Positions 52,903-61,624 of a stretch of 64,000 bases of DNA are shown here, in pieces. Location: contig NC_007775.1 of NCBI RefSeq assembly GCF_000013205.1, forward strand, positions 2,228,501-2,292,500, in the 5' to 3' direction. Origin of the DNA: Synechococcus sp. JA-3-3Ab. GTDB lineage: Bacteria; Cyanobacteriota; Cyanobacteriia; Thermostichales; Thermostichaceae. The translations under genes and the position numbers were made by a program. The number at the start of each line of letters is the position of its first letter. Within the stretch, counting starts at the first letter, position 1. Under the pieces are notes generated by a model that made no database searches, was not told where the DNA came from, and saw only the letters and a program-made list of their open reading frames with translations.

Positions 52903-53970
52903 ATGACCAATCCAGATACCTCTTTGGCGGTGGGACAACACTCCATTGTTGACCGGGCGCGGGTGCCGGTCCTGATTGCCCAATACCTGCCGGTAGAAAT
53001 CTGCATCTACTACCAGGTTGTGCCCCTCGCTCTGGACACCGACAGCTTGATCTTGGGCATGGTGGATCCCCAGGATTTGGCGGCGTTGGACTACGTGAGC
53101 AAGATGCTCGCCTATTCCCAGATCTCCGTTGAGCCGATCCCGATTACTTTTGAGCAGCAGCAGGATTTAATTGCCTACTACTTCAGCCATCCGCCGAGCC
53201 CGGCAGAGGTGGAGCAGCTACGCCTCCAGGCCCAAGCCAGCCGCGTCACCCGGGAAGTTCCTGCTCCCGTGGCCGAGCCGCCCAGCCGACTGACCCCCAC
53301 CCAGCCGCTGCCGGCACGGCCAACTGCTCCGCCCCTTCCTGTTGACGAATCGGAAGAGACGGCGCAGCAGTTGCTGAACTCGATGCTGCGGCGAGCTTTG
53401 GAGGAGAAAGCGGAGCAAATTTTTGTTGAACCCCAGGAGGGGTTGGTGTGTCGGGTGCGCTACCGCCAGCAGGGGATTTTGCGGGATCTATTTAAGGATC
53501 TCTCGGAGTCGATACGGGCAAAGTTGATCGCCGCCATGAAGCGGATGATGGCCCTGGATGCAGGGCTGATCGGGGAGCCCCAGCAGGCGGAAGCAGAGCG
53601 GATGTATCGGGGGGAGCCGCTGGTGCTGCAATTGCGCATCATTCCCCAGCGCTCCAAGAGTGGCCAGGTTTCCTCCTCCAGGGAAGGCGCCATCCTCAGC
53701 ATTCTGCGAGGGGAGACCCTCCACAAGTATCAGCAAGGCCAAAACCGCCTCCGCGTCTCCGAGACTGTGGCTTTGGCCCAGCAGGCCCATCAACTGCTGC
53801 AACAACTGCAAGCTGCCCTCAGCACCACAATCGAGAAGCTGAAGCAATACCCCACCCCCCCCGGCAGCGACTGGCCCCTGATGACAGAAATGCTGGCGGC
53901 CATTCAGGCCCAAGCCCAGATGATCGCCATCCGCCAGCAGGACTGGGAAAAACTCAATTCCGGCAGTTGA
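52903..53970 (+). CDS. GspE/PilB-like protein without ATPase core
   Basis: A 355-residue protein. The N-terminal half (about 15-100) is an MshEN/T2SS-E N-terminal domain: VPVLIAQYLPVEICIYYQVV, LILGMVDPQDLAALDYVSKM and YSQISVEPIPITFEQQQDLI. After a Pro-rich linker, residues 155-260 match the N2 part of the secretion ATPase (LLNSMLRRALEEKAEQIFVE, LVCRVRYRQQGILRDLF). The Walker A and B motifs are absent; instead a helical tail follows (about 285-350). The frame is open, so this is likely a stand-alone variant, perhaps a c-di-GMP-binding regulator of pili (inference, since MshEN domains bind c-di-GMP). Confidence 0.75.
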   Translation: MTNPDTSLAVGQHSIVDRARVPVLIAQYLPVEICIYYQVVPLALDTDSLILGMVDPQDLAALDYVSKMLAYSQISVEPIPITFEQQQDLIAYYFSHPPSPAEVEQLRLQAQASRVTREVPAPVAEPPSRLTPTQPLPARPTAPPLPVDESEETAQQLLNSMLRRALEEKAEQIFVEPQEGLVCRVRYRQQGILRDLFKDLSESIRAKLIAAMKRMMALDAGLIGEPQQAEAERMYRGEPLVLQLRIIPQRSKSGQVSSSREGAILSILRGETLHKYQQGQNRLRVSETVALAQQAHQLLQQLQAALSTTIEKLKQYPTPPGSDWPLMTEMLAAIQAQAQMIAIRQQDWEKLNSGS

Positions 53971-54099
53971 TCTCCTATGGGCATTTGGATACAGGCCGGG
54001 CCACTGCTCTCCTGCCCCAATCCCTGCCCGTAGGAATCCAGAAGCCTCTCCTCCTCGCTCCAGGCGTCCCATTCCCACGACAACCTGAGCGGCTTCTTC

Positions 54100-54414
54100 C
54101 TAGCGGGATCCCTCCCGCAACAGCACCAAAATCACCCCGGCAATAATGCTGATGGTGGCCCCGGCAATCAGGCTGGTGGCCAGACGTTCCAGCCGTTCCC
54201 CAATGGTTTGGGCGGTGTCGAACTTAAAAGTGAGCTTTTCGACGTCACCCGAGAGCTTCTCGACCCGCTCCGAGAGCTTTTGGGTATCTCCTGAGAGCCG
54301 ATCGATCCGATCCAGAATCTCCCCTTGTTGTTGGGTGAGGCGAGCTATTGCTTGGCTGTTGGTTTCAACCAGCCGCTCGACCCGCTCTAGGCGCTCTTCT
54401 GTCGAAATCGTCAT
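54100..54414 (-). CDS. Small coiled-coil membrane protein
   Basis: A 104-residue protein: a long heptad-type coiled coil (about 5-72, with the repeated ERVEKLSGDVEKL-type segments) followed by one membrane helix near the C-terminus (about 81-98, LIAGATISIIAGVILVLL). Proteins of this layout are common in cyanobacteria and unassigned. The internal repetition (LSGD-x-QKLSERVEKLSGD) shows growth of the coil by duplication. It would be tail-anchored with the coil in the cytoplasm. Confidence 0.65.
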   Translation of the reverse strand: MTISTEERLERVERLVETNSQAIARLTQQQGEILDRIDRLSGDTQKLSERVEKLSGDVEKLTFKFDTAQTIGERLERLATSLIAGATISIIAGVILVLLREGSR

Positions 54415-54574
54415 GGGGCTTGGAAGTCACGAGCAGGGTATCTCCGCCTATTGATCCTAGGCTACTCCCGGCCTTTTGTCTCTCTAGCGTCGGCTTGACC
54501 GGACAGCCTCTGCTCCTACTGCCTCGGTTGAGTGCGATAATCTGGAGATCGTGCAGTCTTGTGCGCTAGCCGCC

Positions 54575-55261
54575 ATGTCGTCAAAAGATCCGACGTCTTT
54601 GCCCCAGCCCAAGCTGCCGCCAGGAGAAACCTCCGCTGGCTCCAGATCCCGCGCTTGGTGGCAGGCTCAGCGGGAGAACTTGCTGACAGTGGTGCTGGCG
54701 CTGCTGTTGGCCTTCGGCATTCGCACCTTTGTGGCGGAAGCACGTTGGATCCCCTCCGATTCGATGCTGCCCACCCTAGAAGAAGGAGATCGGCTGGTGG
54801 TGGAAAAGATCAGCTACCGCTTCAGCTCCCCCAGACGGGGCGACATCATCGTCTTCTACCCGCCTGCCAAGCTGAACTTCGACGGTGCCTACATCAAGCG
54901 GGTGATCGGCCTGCCGGGGGATCGCATCCGCATTGCCGATGGCAAGGTGATCGTCAACGGCATCCCGCTCCAGGAGGACTATATCTACGCTCCCCCCAAT
55001 TACTCCTGTCCGGGCGAGCGCTGCCCCGGCGTGCCCAACCAGGGATCCGAATTTCTCGTCCCCCCCGGCTCCTATTTTGTGATGGGGGACAACCGCAACG
55101 ACAGCCAAGACTCCCATGTGTGGGGATTTTTGCCGGAAGAGAACATCATCGGCAACACCATCTTCCGCTTTTGGCCCCCCAATCGCCTGCACTTTTTCAC
55201 CCCGCCAGAGTATCCGGAGCTCTCTTCTGAAGGGGCGCAGGCCTCGGGGAGTCGAACCTAA
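54575..55261 (+). CDS. lepB: Signal peptidase I
   Basis: A 228-residue type I leader peptidase that cuts signal peptides on the outer side of the cytoplasmic or thylakoid membrane. One membrane anchor (about 36-50, LLTVVLALLLAFGIR) precedes box B IPSDSMLPTLEEGDRL with the nucleophile S63; the general base K108 is in YIKRVIGLPGDRI. Boxes C-E are PPGSYFVMGDNRNDSQDSHV and WGFLPEENIIG. ATG 54575 is preferred over a GTG at 54551. It converges with the prenyl transferase gene, 15 bp between the stops. Confidence 0.94.
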   Translation: MSSKDPTSLPQPKLPPGETSAGSRSRAWWQAQRENLLTVVLALLLAFGIRTFVAEARWIPSDSMLPTLEEGDRLVVEKISYRFSSPRRGDIIVFYPPAKLNFDGAYIKRVIGLPGDRIRIADGKVIVNGIPLQEDYIYAPPNYSCPGERCPGVPNQGSEFLVPPGSYFVMGDNRNDSQDSHVWGFLPEENIIGNTIFRFWPPNRLHFFTPPEYPELSSEGAQASGSRT

Positions 55262-55276
55262 ACCTGGGAAAACCTC

Positions 55277-56248
55277 TCAGCGGGCCCGCTCCAGCACATA
55301 GTCCACCATCTGAAACAAAGCTCGGCGGGCTACCGAATCGGGGAGAACTTCCAACGCCTCAGCAGCCCGACGGGCATAGTCTCGCGCCAACTCGCGGGAG
55401 CGCGGGATCCCATTGCTCTGGTAAACCCACTCCAGGGCCTGCTGGAGATCCTGGGGTTCGGCCAGCTCTCGGAGGATCAGCTCTCGCATCTGGGGAAACT
55501 CCTCCAGGGCGAACAAAACCGGTGCCGTCAAGTTGCCCTGGATGAGGTCAGATCCCACCGGCTTACCGAGCATCTCTGCCGAAGCGGTGAAATCCAGCAG
55601 GTCGTCCACGATTTGGAAGGCAATGCCCAGGTCGCGGCCAAAGTCGAAGAGGCGATCGGCCACCTCAGGACTGACCCCGCTCAGCAGCCCGGCGGCCTTA
55701 GAACTGCCGGATATGAGGGAGGCGGTTTTGTAGAAGCTCTTGGCCAGGTACTCTTCCAAGGACACATCCGGGTCGAAGCGGGTGAGGCTCTGGCGCACCT
55801 CGCCCTCCGGCAGATCCATGATCACCTTGGACAGGAGCTTCACCACTTCCAGATTGTCCAGGTTAGCCAAATACCAGGCAGCTTGGCCGAAGAGGTAGTC
55901 CCCCGCCAGCACCGCTACGCGGTTGTCGAAAAGGGTATTTACTGTGTCGATGCCCCGCCGCACATCGGCAGTGTCGATGACATCGTCGTGCACCAAGCTG
56001 GCCGTGTGGATCATCTCGGTAATTTCCGCCAGGCGCCAATGCTGCGGGGTAATCTCCCCATCCGGCGTAGTAGCCCGCGCAATCAACAGCACAATCGCCG
56101 GTCGGATCCCTTTCCCCCCCGCCGAAAACAGATGTTCGGCAGCCATGGCCAGAATTGGGTGTTTGGCGCTAACCAGCCGCGACAGGTTCTGGCGTAAACG
56201 CTCCAGATCCGCTTCTACAGGGCCAAAGGGGGAGAGCACAGAGGTCAT
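55277..56248 (-). CDS. Polyprenyl (solanesyl-type) diphosphate synthase
   Basis: A 323-residue trans-prenyltransferase that probably makes the C45 side chain of plastoquinone. The first Asp-rich motif is LVHDDVIDTADVRRG (D88, D89, D92), the second is QIVDDLLDFT. GGKGIRPAIVLLIARA, the KSFYKTASLISGSSKAAGLL block and DLIQGNLTAPVLFAL match the long-chain group. Small residues in front of the first motif (TASLV) agree with a long product. Geranylgeranyl synthases are alternatives but usually have bulky residues there. Complete. Confidence 0.88.
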   Translation of the reverse strand: MTSVLSPFGPVEADLERLRQNLSRLVSAKHPILAMAAEHLFSAGGKGIRPAIVLLIARATTPDGEITPQHWRLAEITEMIHTASLVHDDVIDTADVRRGIDTVNTLFDNRVAVLAGDYLFGQAAWYLANLDNLEVVKLLSKVIMDLPEGEVRQSLTRFDPDVSLEEYLAKSFYKTASLISGSSKAAGLLSGVSPEVADRLFDFGRDLGIAFQIVDDLLDFTASAEMLGKPVGSDLIQGNLTAPVLFALEEFPQMRELILRELAEPQDLQQALEWVYQSNGIPRSRELARDYARRAAEALEVLPDSVARRALFQMVDYVLERAR

Positions 56249-56337
56249 GGAGCCAAAGTATGAGAGGTTTTACAAAATTTCATATCTCCCCTTATTGTAG
56301 AGCACCCCAACGTTCTCGGGGAAAAGCGAGCGGTATC

Positions 56338-56757
56338 ATGCAAACAGTCCTCTGCTTTTTTATGTCGGATCCCGTTCCCCCAGTGCCAACCGGCTCTGTC
56401 CCCCCCCTCCCTGCAGAACCCGATTGGGAGGAGGAGTGGGAGCTTGCACTGGAGCGGCCACCTCTATCGGGGCGAGCCCAGCCTCACCACCATGACCCGC
56501 AGTCGCGGCGCAAGCTGATCCATCGTCTGGCTCGCATCGAGGGGCATGTGCGCGGGATCCGCTCCATGATCGAGCAGGATCAGCCCTGTCCGGATGTGCT
56601 GCTGCAGATTGCCGCTGTCAAGGGGGCACTGGATCGGGTGGCGCGCCTTATTCTTGACGATCACATCCGTCACTGCATCCGCCACGCCATCGAAAGTGGC
56701 AACATCGAGGTGGAACTGGAAGAGCTGCAGCGGGCCCTGGATCGCTACATCAGCTAG
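56338..56757 (+). CDS. CsoR/InrS-family metal-sensing repressor
   Basis: A four-helix-bundle repressor of about 131-139 residues. Counting from ATG 56362, the metal ligands are C76, H101 and C105 with spacing identical to the InrS ligands (25 and 29 residues apart), in QDQPCPDVLLQIAAVKGALD and DDHIRHCIRHAIESG. A His-rich N-terminal patch (HHHDPQSRRK) also resembles InrS, which senses nickel and represses an efflux gene in Synechocystis. Nickel is thus more likely than copper. The start is either ATG 56338 or 56362; neither has a strong ribosome-binding site. No efflux pump gene is adjacent. Confidence 0.82.
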   Translation: MQTVLCFFMSDPVPPVPTGSVPPLPAEPDWEEEWELALERPPLSGRAQPHHHDPQSRRKLIHRLARIEGHVRGIRSMIEQDQPCPDVLLQIAAVKGALDRVARLILDDHIRHCIRHAIESGNIEVELEELQRALDRYIS

Positions 56758-56808
56758 TGGATACAAGCCTTTCCCATGGGGGTGGGCTGGGCTTTGCTCA
56801 AGCCAAGG

Positions 56809-57246
56809 CTAGCTGTTGCCGTCGGCAGCGTAGCGCTCCAGCAGAGCGGCGCTTTTCAGTTGCCATTGCAGGCCCATGAAGGCCCAGTCCAAGAACTCGT
56901 TGATCTCCTCCTGGCTGAACTGCATGGCTTTGCCGATCTCGAAAATCAGGGCCTCTTCTTTTTCCGCTAGCTTGTTGTTGACCACCGCCATCGCCGCCAA
57001 ATCTCTCAGGATCAAGGCTCCGGCTGCATTGTGTAGAGGAGGGATCCGGCTGAGGTCTAGGGTTGCGCCTGTCTCGTCGGCCAGATAGCTTTGGGCCACC
57101 TGTTTTTCGACGCCCATCCCTTCTGCAATTTGCAGGAAAAAGTTGCTCTCCTCTTCGTCCAACTGGCCGTCCACGCGGGCCACCGCGATCAAGGCTTTGA
57201 GGTAGAGCTGGCGCTGCTCATCTGTCAAGTCGGCGTAGTTGACCAT
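56809..57246 (-). CDS. TerB-like protein
   Basis: A 145-residue helical protein with a TerB fold: LTDEQRQLYLKALIAVARVD, GQLDEEESNFFLQIAEGMGV, MAVVNNKLAEKEEALIFEIG, and INEFLDWAFMGLQWQL. The paired acidic (D..D/E) helices are the metal-binding sites seen in tellurite-resistance TerB. No other ter genes are nearby. Single members of this type are common in cyanobacteria and their role is unknown. Convergent with the InrS-like gene. Confidence 0.75.
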   Translation of the reverse strand: MVNYADLTDEQRQLYLKALIAVARVDGQLDEEESNFFLQIAEGMGVEKQVAQSYLADETGATLDLSRIPPLHNAAGALILRDLAAMAVVNNKLAEKEEALIFEIGKAMQFSQEEINEFLDWAFMGLQWQLKSAALLERYAADGNS

Positions 57247-57342
57247 AGGGGTTGCTGCTGAGCTTGGGTTTCCTCTTCAACTTTGCCACGAAGATGCCAC
57301 CTGGTGTCGATTCGACCCTTTTTCAGCCGAGGAAAAATCGAT

Positions 57343-57348
57343 TACAAT
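57343..57348 (+). promoter_or_regulatory. Candidate -10 box upstream of rpsP
   Basis: TACAAT at 57343-57348 with TTTTCA 17 bp before it (57320-57325), 137 bp from the rpsP start. This is a plausible sigma-70-type promoter with a long leader; unproved. Confidence 0.3.
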
Positions 57349-57484
57349 AGAGGGCCTGTGTCATAGCTAGCCGCCAAGACTTCCGCTGGGATGTGGGAAG
57401 GGGCGGCAACTTGGCTTGCTTCATCTTTTTTTCTCTTGGTAACCCTTTACAGCTTGCGGAGCACCCCCGAGGAGCAGACACCCC

Positions 57485-57952
57485 ATGGTTAAATTGCGGC
57501 TCAAGCGCTACGGAAAAAGACGGCAACCCACTTATCGCATCGTCGCCATCGAAAGTAAGGCCCGCCGCGAGGGTCGTCCGCTGGAGGAGTTGGGCTACTA
57601 CAACCCGCGCACCAAGGAGACGGTTCTGGAGACGGCAGGCCTGCTCAAGTGGTTGCGTTGTGGCGCTCAGCCTACAGATACGGTGGACAGCCTCCTCAGG
57701 AAGGCCGGCATCTACGAGATGCTCAAAGCCGGCGAGGGCGGAGTGGTTGCCGCGATTCGCATCCCGGCTATCGCCAAGCCGGAGGCTGGGATCCCTGATC
57801 CGGCGCCGTCCACAGAGGAGCCTGCCGCTGTTTGCGAGGCCTCTGCCGAGATGGCAGGGCAACCGGGGGAAGTCGAGCCGGCTGGGGCGGCAGCGGAACC
57901 GAACTCCCAGGAGCCGGAGCCTGAGGAGGAAAAGCCTCAGGTTGAGGCCTAG
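57485..57952 (+). CDS. rpsP: 30S ribosomal protein S16 with acidic tail
   Basis: S16 of the small ribosomal subunit. The first about 85 residues are the normal protein ([59 protein letters not shown]). A 70-residue tail follows that is rich in Ala, Pro and Glu (ending [12 protein letters not shown]), which most S16 proteins lack; low-complexity acidic tails occur in several cyanobacterial S16 proteins. First gene of a run with khpA, the Get3-like gene, hisF and cysQ. Confidence 0.95.
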   Translation: MVKLRLKRYGKRRQPTYRIVAIESKARREGRPLEELGYYNPRTKETVLETAGLLKWLRCGAQPTDTVDSLLRKAGIYEMLKAGEGGVVAAIRIPAIAKPEAGIPDPAPSTEEPAAVCEASAEMAGQPGEVEPAGAAAEPNSQEPEPEEEKPQVEA

Positions 57953-58015
57953 GGTCGGCTACGCTTTCGGTTAAGCTTGGCTCGGCAGTTGTTCTTCCCT
58001 GTCGTCTAGCTCCCC

Positions 58016-58276
58016 ATGCCGGATTACGAGGCCCTTGTCCATCTCCTGATCGAGCCGTTGCTCAGCGGTGGCCCGCCGCAAATGGATGTGGAAACCACTT
58101 GTGGCGGGCGCAAGGTATGGCTGCGGCTGGCTTTTGACCCCAAGGATCGCGGGCGGGTGTTGGGGCGAGGCGGGCGCACCCTGCAGGCCATTCGGCAGGT
58201 AATGATGGCGGCAGCTCAGTTGGCGGGGCAATCGCTGTACATCGACATCTACGGAGAGTCTGGAGAGCGGGAATGA
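58016..58276 (+). CDS. khpA: KH-domain RNA-binding protein (KhpA)
   Basis: An 86-residue protein with one KH domain: MPDYEALVHLLIEPLLSGGP at the start, then the GxxG loop in RGRVLGRGGRTLQAIRQVM. KhpA proteins, encoded next to rpsP in many bacteria, bind RNA and partner with KhpB. The position after rpsP (63 bp gap) is the conserved one. The stop overlaps the next ATG by 4 bp, so it is coupled to the Get3-like gene. Confidence 0.9.
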   Translation: MPDYEALVHLLIEPLLSGGPPQMDVETTCGGRKVWLRLAFDPKDRGRVLGRGGRTLQAIRQVMMAAAQLAGQSLYIDIYGESGERE

Positions 58277-59376
58277 GCCAGATCCTTACCTTCTTGGGCA
58301 AAGGGGGCACAGGCCGGAGCACCCTGGCCGTGGCAGCGGCCCGGGCAGCAGCCCAGCAGGGGCGGCGGGTGCTGTTGGTGGGCCATCAGCCGGGGTCGGG
58401 GCTGGAGATGCTCTTGGGCGGGATCCCGCTTTCCGGCGAGCCGGTAACCATTGCCGCCAATTTAAGTGTGGTGCAGTTGCGCACAACTCAGCTCCTGGAG
58501 CAACACTGGACGGCGGCCAAGGAGCTGGAAGCCCAATACGTGCGCACTCCCTTTTTCCGGGAGATCTACGGCCAGGAGCTGGGGGTGTTGCCGGGGATGG
58601 ATCAGGCCCTGGCTCTGGAAGCCCTGCGTCGCTACGATGCCAGCGGCCAGTACGACTGTATTCTCTACGATGGGCCGGGGGATCTGACCACCTTGCGGGC
58701 TTTTGGGATCCCGGAGGTGGCCAGTTGGTACTGGCGGCGGGCTTCTAAAGCTTTTTTGGGCTCCGACTTGGCCAAAACCCTGCGCCCTTTCGTCGAGCCC
58801 CTGCTGCGATCGGTCAGCACAGTGGAGTTCTCGTCTTTAGAGGATCTGTCGAATCGGCTGGGGGGGATGACCAACATTTTCGAGGAGGGACGCCAGGCCA
58901 TCGCCGATCCTCGTCGCGTGTTGGCCCACCTGGTAACCACCCCGGATCCGATGGCCGTGCAGACTGCCCGCTACCTCTGGGGCAGCGCCCAGATGGTGGG
59001 GCTGACGGTGGGTGGCCTCTGGGTCATGCCGCTGGTTCCTGGGGAAGTGTCGGCTGCCGATTTTTCTCCGCTGCCTGTGCGCATCCTGCCGCGGCGCCAG
59101 GGATCCGATTGGTCGGCTTTGGAAGAGGCGGTAGGAGGGATTTTCGCGGTGCCGCAGGTGCCGCCGCCGGTGGCCATCGACGAGGGAGCCCGTACCGTCA
59201 AGCTGTTTATTCCCGGCTTCAGCAAGGCCCAGATCGAGCTGAGCCAGTCGGGGCCGGAACTGACCATCACCGCCGGGGATCAGCGGCGCAACTTGTTCTT
59301 GCCCCCCAGCTTGGCAGGCCGGCAGGTAACCGGGGCCAAGTTTCAGGAGCCTTTCTTAGTCATCACCTTTGGCTAG
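58273..59376 (+). CDS. Get3/ArsA-like ATPase with Hsp20-like C-terminal domain
   Basis: A 367-residue P-loop protein. The deviant Walker A is FLGKGGTGRSTLAVAAA (second Lys position is Arg), and QYDCILYDGPGDLTTLRAFG is the switch II region. The conserved Asp of the ArsA switch I ('DPA') is replaced in VLLVGHQPGSGLEM. The last about 80 residues (TVKLFIPGFSKAQIELSQSG, ELTITAGDQRR, FLPPSLAGRQVTGAKFQEPF) look like an alpha-crystallin/Hsp20-type domain, seen in plant and cyanobacterial Get3-like proteins. A role in chaperoning membrane proteins is an inference. It overlaps khpA by 4 bp and ends 27 bp before hisF. Confidence 0.8.
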   Translation: MSQILTFLGKGGTGRSTLAVAAARAAAQQGRRVLLVGHQPGSGLEMLLGGIPLSGEPVTIAANLSVVQLRTTQLLEQHWTAAKELEAQYVRTPFFREIYGQELGVLPGMDQALALEALRRYDASGQYDCILYDGPGDLTTLRAFGIPEVASWYWRRASKAFLGSDLAKTLRPFVEPLLRSVSTVEFSSLEDLSNRLGGMTNIFEEGRQAIADPRRVLAHLVTTPDPMAVQTARYLWGSAQMVGLTVGGLWVMPLVPGEVSAADFSPLPVRILPRRQGSDWSALEEAVGGIFAVPQVPPPVAIDEGARTVKLFIPGFSKAQIELSQSGPELTITAGDQRRNLFLPPSLAGRQVTGAKFQEPFLVITFG

Positions 59377-59403
59377 GCCATCGCGCCAGCGGAGGAGAAG
59401 GCG

Positions 59404-60165
59404 ATGTTGGCCAAGCGGATCATTCCCTGCCTGGATGTGGCGGCGGGGCGGGTGGTCAAAGGGATCCGGTTTGTGCAGTTGCGCGATGCCGGGGATCCGG
59501 TGGAGCTGGCCCAGGCCTACGACCAGGCGGGAGCTGACGAGCTGGTTTTTCTAGACATCACCGCCACTCACGAAGAGCGGGAAATCTTGCTGGAGGTGGT
59601 GCGGCGCACGGCGGAGCAGGTGTTTATCCCCCTCACGGTGGGAGGTGGGATCCGCGATCTGGAAGGGATCCGGCAACTGTTGCGGGCCGGGGCCGACAAG
59701 GTGAGCCTCAATTCGGCGGCAGTCCGGGATCCGGATCTGGTCACCCAGGCCAGCCGTCGGTTTGGATCCCAGTGCATCGTGGTGGCCATCGACGCCCGTG
59801 CCAAACCTCAGGGTGGCGGTTGGGAAGTGTACGTGCGCGGGGGGAGGGAGCCGACGGGCCTGGACGCGGTGGAGTGGGCCAAAACCGTGGCCGAGCGGGG
59901 GGCGGGGGAGATCTTGTTGACCAGCATGGACGCCGACGGCACCCAAGCGGGCTACGACTTGGAGCTGACCCGCCGCGTGGCCGAGGCGGTGGCGGTGCCG
60001 GTGATCGCCTCAGGGGGGGCAGGGGAATGTGCTCACATCCGCCAGGCTCTGCAAGAGGGGGGAGCAGAAGCAGCCCTGTTGGCCTCGCTGCTCCACTACG
60101 GCCAGTTGACAATTGCCCAGATCAAAGCCGATCTGGCCGCCCACGGCATTCCGGTGCGTCGCTAA
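59404..60165 (+). CDS. hisF: Imidazole glycerol phosphate synthase, cyclase subunit
   Basis: A 253-residue TIM barrel that, with HisH, makes the imidazole ring of histidine and AICAR. Start [20 protein letters not shown] has the catalytic Asp (residue 11); the second, near residue 130, is in [11 protein letters not shown]. Blocks [49 protein letters not shown] and [17 protein letters not shown] are intact. hisH is not adjacent. 17 bp separate it from cysQ. Confidence 0.95.
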   Translation: MLAKRIIPCLDVAAGRVVKGIRFVQLRDAGDPVELAQAYDQAGADELVFLDITATHEEREILLEVVRRTAEQVFIPLTVGGGIRDLEGIRQLLRAGADKVSLNSAAVRDPDLVTQASRRFGSQCIVVAIDARAKPQGGGWEVYVRGGREPTGLDAVEWAKTVAERGAGEILLTSMDADGTQAGYDLELTRRVAEAVAVPVIASGGAGECAHIRQALQEGGAEAALLASLLHYGQLTIAQIKADLAAHGIPVRR

Positions 60166-60182
60166 ACCTGGAGAGTTTGCCC

Positions 60183-60980
60183 ATGCAGGATCTGGCCGAT
60201 CTCCTGCCCCATGTCAGCCGCCTTGCGGAAACAGCCGGGCAGGCCATTTTGGAGATCTATCGGCAAGATCAGATCCGGGTCAGGGACAAGGCCGACTCCT
60301 CCCCCCTCACCGAAGCCGATCTGGCCGCCCACCACTTGATCCTGCGGGGCCTGCAAGATCTGACCCCCGGCCTCCCCGTGCTCTCGGAAGAATCCGGCGG
60401 GATCCCGTATCCGGAGCGGCAACAGTGGCGGCAGTTCTGGCTGGTGGATCCCTTGGACGGCACGCGCGAGTTTATCGGGCGCAGCGGCCAGTTCACCGTG
60501 AACATCGCCCTCGTCGAGGCAGGGATCCCCATCTTAGGCGTCGTCCATGCCCCCGCTCTCGGCCTTACCTACAGGGCTGTGCAAAGGCTGGGGGCCTATA
60601 GAGGAGATCAGCCCATCCGGGCCCGCCCGCCCGCCCAGGCCCCTCTGCAAGTGGTGGCCAGCCGCTCCCACCGCGGCCCGGAGACGGAGCAATTTCTCGA
60701 GCGGCTGCGGCGGCGCTACGGTTCCCTCGAGGTGAAGTCGGTGGGCAGCGCCCTGAAACTCTGCCTTGTGGCCGAGGGATCCGCCCATCTCTACCCCCGC
60801 TTCGACCCAACCATGGAGTGGGATACTGCTGCTGCCCACTGCATCGTCGAGCAAGCCGGGGGAAGCGTCACCGATCTAAAAGGGGATCCCTTGCGCTACA
60901 ACAAGCCTGATCTGCACAACCCGCCCTTTGTGGCGGCTGCCGCCGATGCAGCCCAACTGTGGCAGGAGCTGGTTCCCTAG
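60183..60980 (+). CDS. cysQ: 3'(2'),5'-bisphosphate nucleotidase (CysQ-like)
   Basis: A 265-residue Mg-dependent phosphatase of the inositol monophosphatase superfamily; CysQ members hydrolyse PAP, a by-product of sulfate assimilation. Metal-binding motifs are LSEESGG, LVDPLDGTREFIGRSGQFTV and the C-terminal MEWDTAAAHCIVEQAGG, with DSSPLTEADLAAHHLI near the start. The tail EFIGRSGQFT after DPLDGT is of the CysQ subtype. ATG 60183 lies in a frame that stays open far upstream inside hisF; only this start fits the family. Confidence 0.9.
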   Translation: MQDLADLLPHVSRLAETAGQAILEIYRQDQIRVRDKADSSPLTEADLAAHHLILRGLQDLTPGLPVLSEESGGIPYPERQQWRQFWLVDPLDGTREFIGRSGQFTVNIALVEAGIPILGVVHAPALGLTYRAVQRLGAYRGDQPIRARPPAQAPLQVVASRSHRGPETEQFLERLRRRYGSLEVKSVGSALKLCLVAEGSAHLYPRFDPTMEWDTAAAHCIVEQAGGSVTDLKGDPLRYNKPDLHNPPFVAAAADAAQLWQELVP

Positions 60981-60991
60981 AAAGCCTGGGA

Positions 60992-61477
60992 TTACATGCC
61001 CATCTCGGTGGGGTTGAACCCCTCCGGAAACTTGGTGTACTCATCGTAGAGGGCGCCGCGAAAACGGGTGTTGGTGATGATGGCTCCCCGCAGATCGGCG
61101 CCAATTCGCAAATCGGCGCGGCTGAGATCGGCCTCGCTAAGGTCGGCCCTGAGCAACTTGGCCCGGTAGAGGTTGGCCCCCCGCAGATCGGCCTTGACCA
61201 GCTTGGCCCCAATGAGGTTCACCCGCCGCAGTTTGGCTCCGCGCAGGTCGGCCCCTGAGAGATCTGCGCCCGACAGATCCCCCTCGCGCAAATCCGCCCC
61301 ACTTAAGTCGGCATCCCGCAGGACAATGCCCCTCAAGTTCGCGCCGCTCAACTGGGCTCCGCTCAGGTTGGTTCCAGAAAAATCCCGCCGGCCAGACGCA
61401 TAAGCCTGCAACAGTTGCTTGGCGTCCAGCAGAGGTTTGATACTCGCTGTGGTCATCGCTGTTTGTTTCTCTCGCAA
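60992..61477 (-). CDS. Pentapeptide-repeat protein
   Basis: A 161-residue protein. After a 30-residue start with LLQAYASGRRDFSGTNLSGA it consists almost only of A(D/N)LxG/R repeats (about 35-130), including GADLREGDLSGADLSGADLR and VKADLRGANLYRAKLLRADL. The tail contains FRGALYDEYTKFPEGFNPTE, a common ending of short cyanobacterial members. Function unknown. More regular than the protein at 268-1014 and not closely similar outside the repeat. Confidence 0.87.
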   Translation of the reverse strand: MREKQTAMTTASIKPLLDAKQLLQAYASGRRDFSGTNLSGAQLSGANLRGIVLRDADLSGADLREGDLSGADLSGADLRGAKLRRVNLIGAKLVKADLRGANLYRAKLLRADLSEADLSRADLRIGADLRGAIITNTRFRGALYDEYTKFPEGFNPTEMGM

Positions 61478-61624
61478 AAACGCAGAAGGCTACCCTAACC
61501 CCACCAGAGGCAGGCCAAGAGCTCTTCTGGGCTAGCTTACCACTCTGTGTCCCCCTGCTTAGCATACCCCAACGCCCCTGAGCCCAGAGGAGACACTCTC
61601 AAGAAGACGCTACCTCCCATTCGT

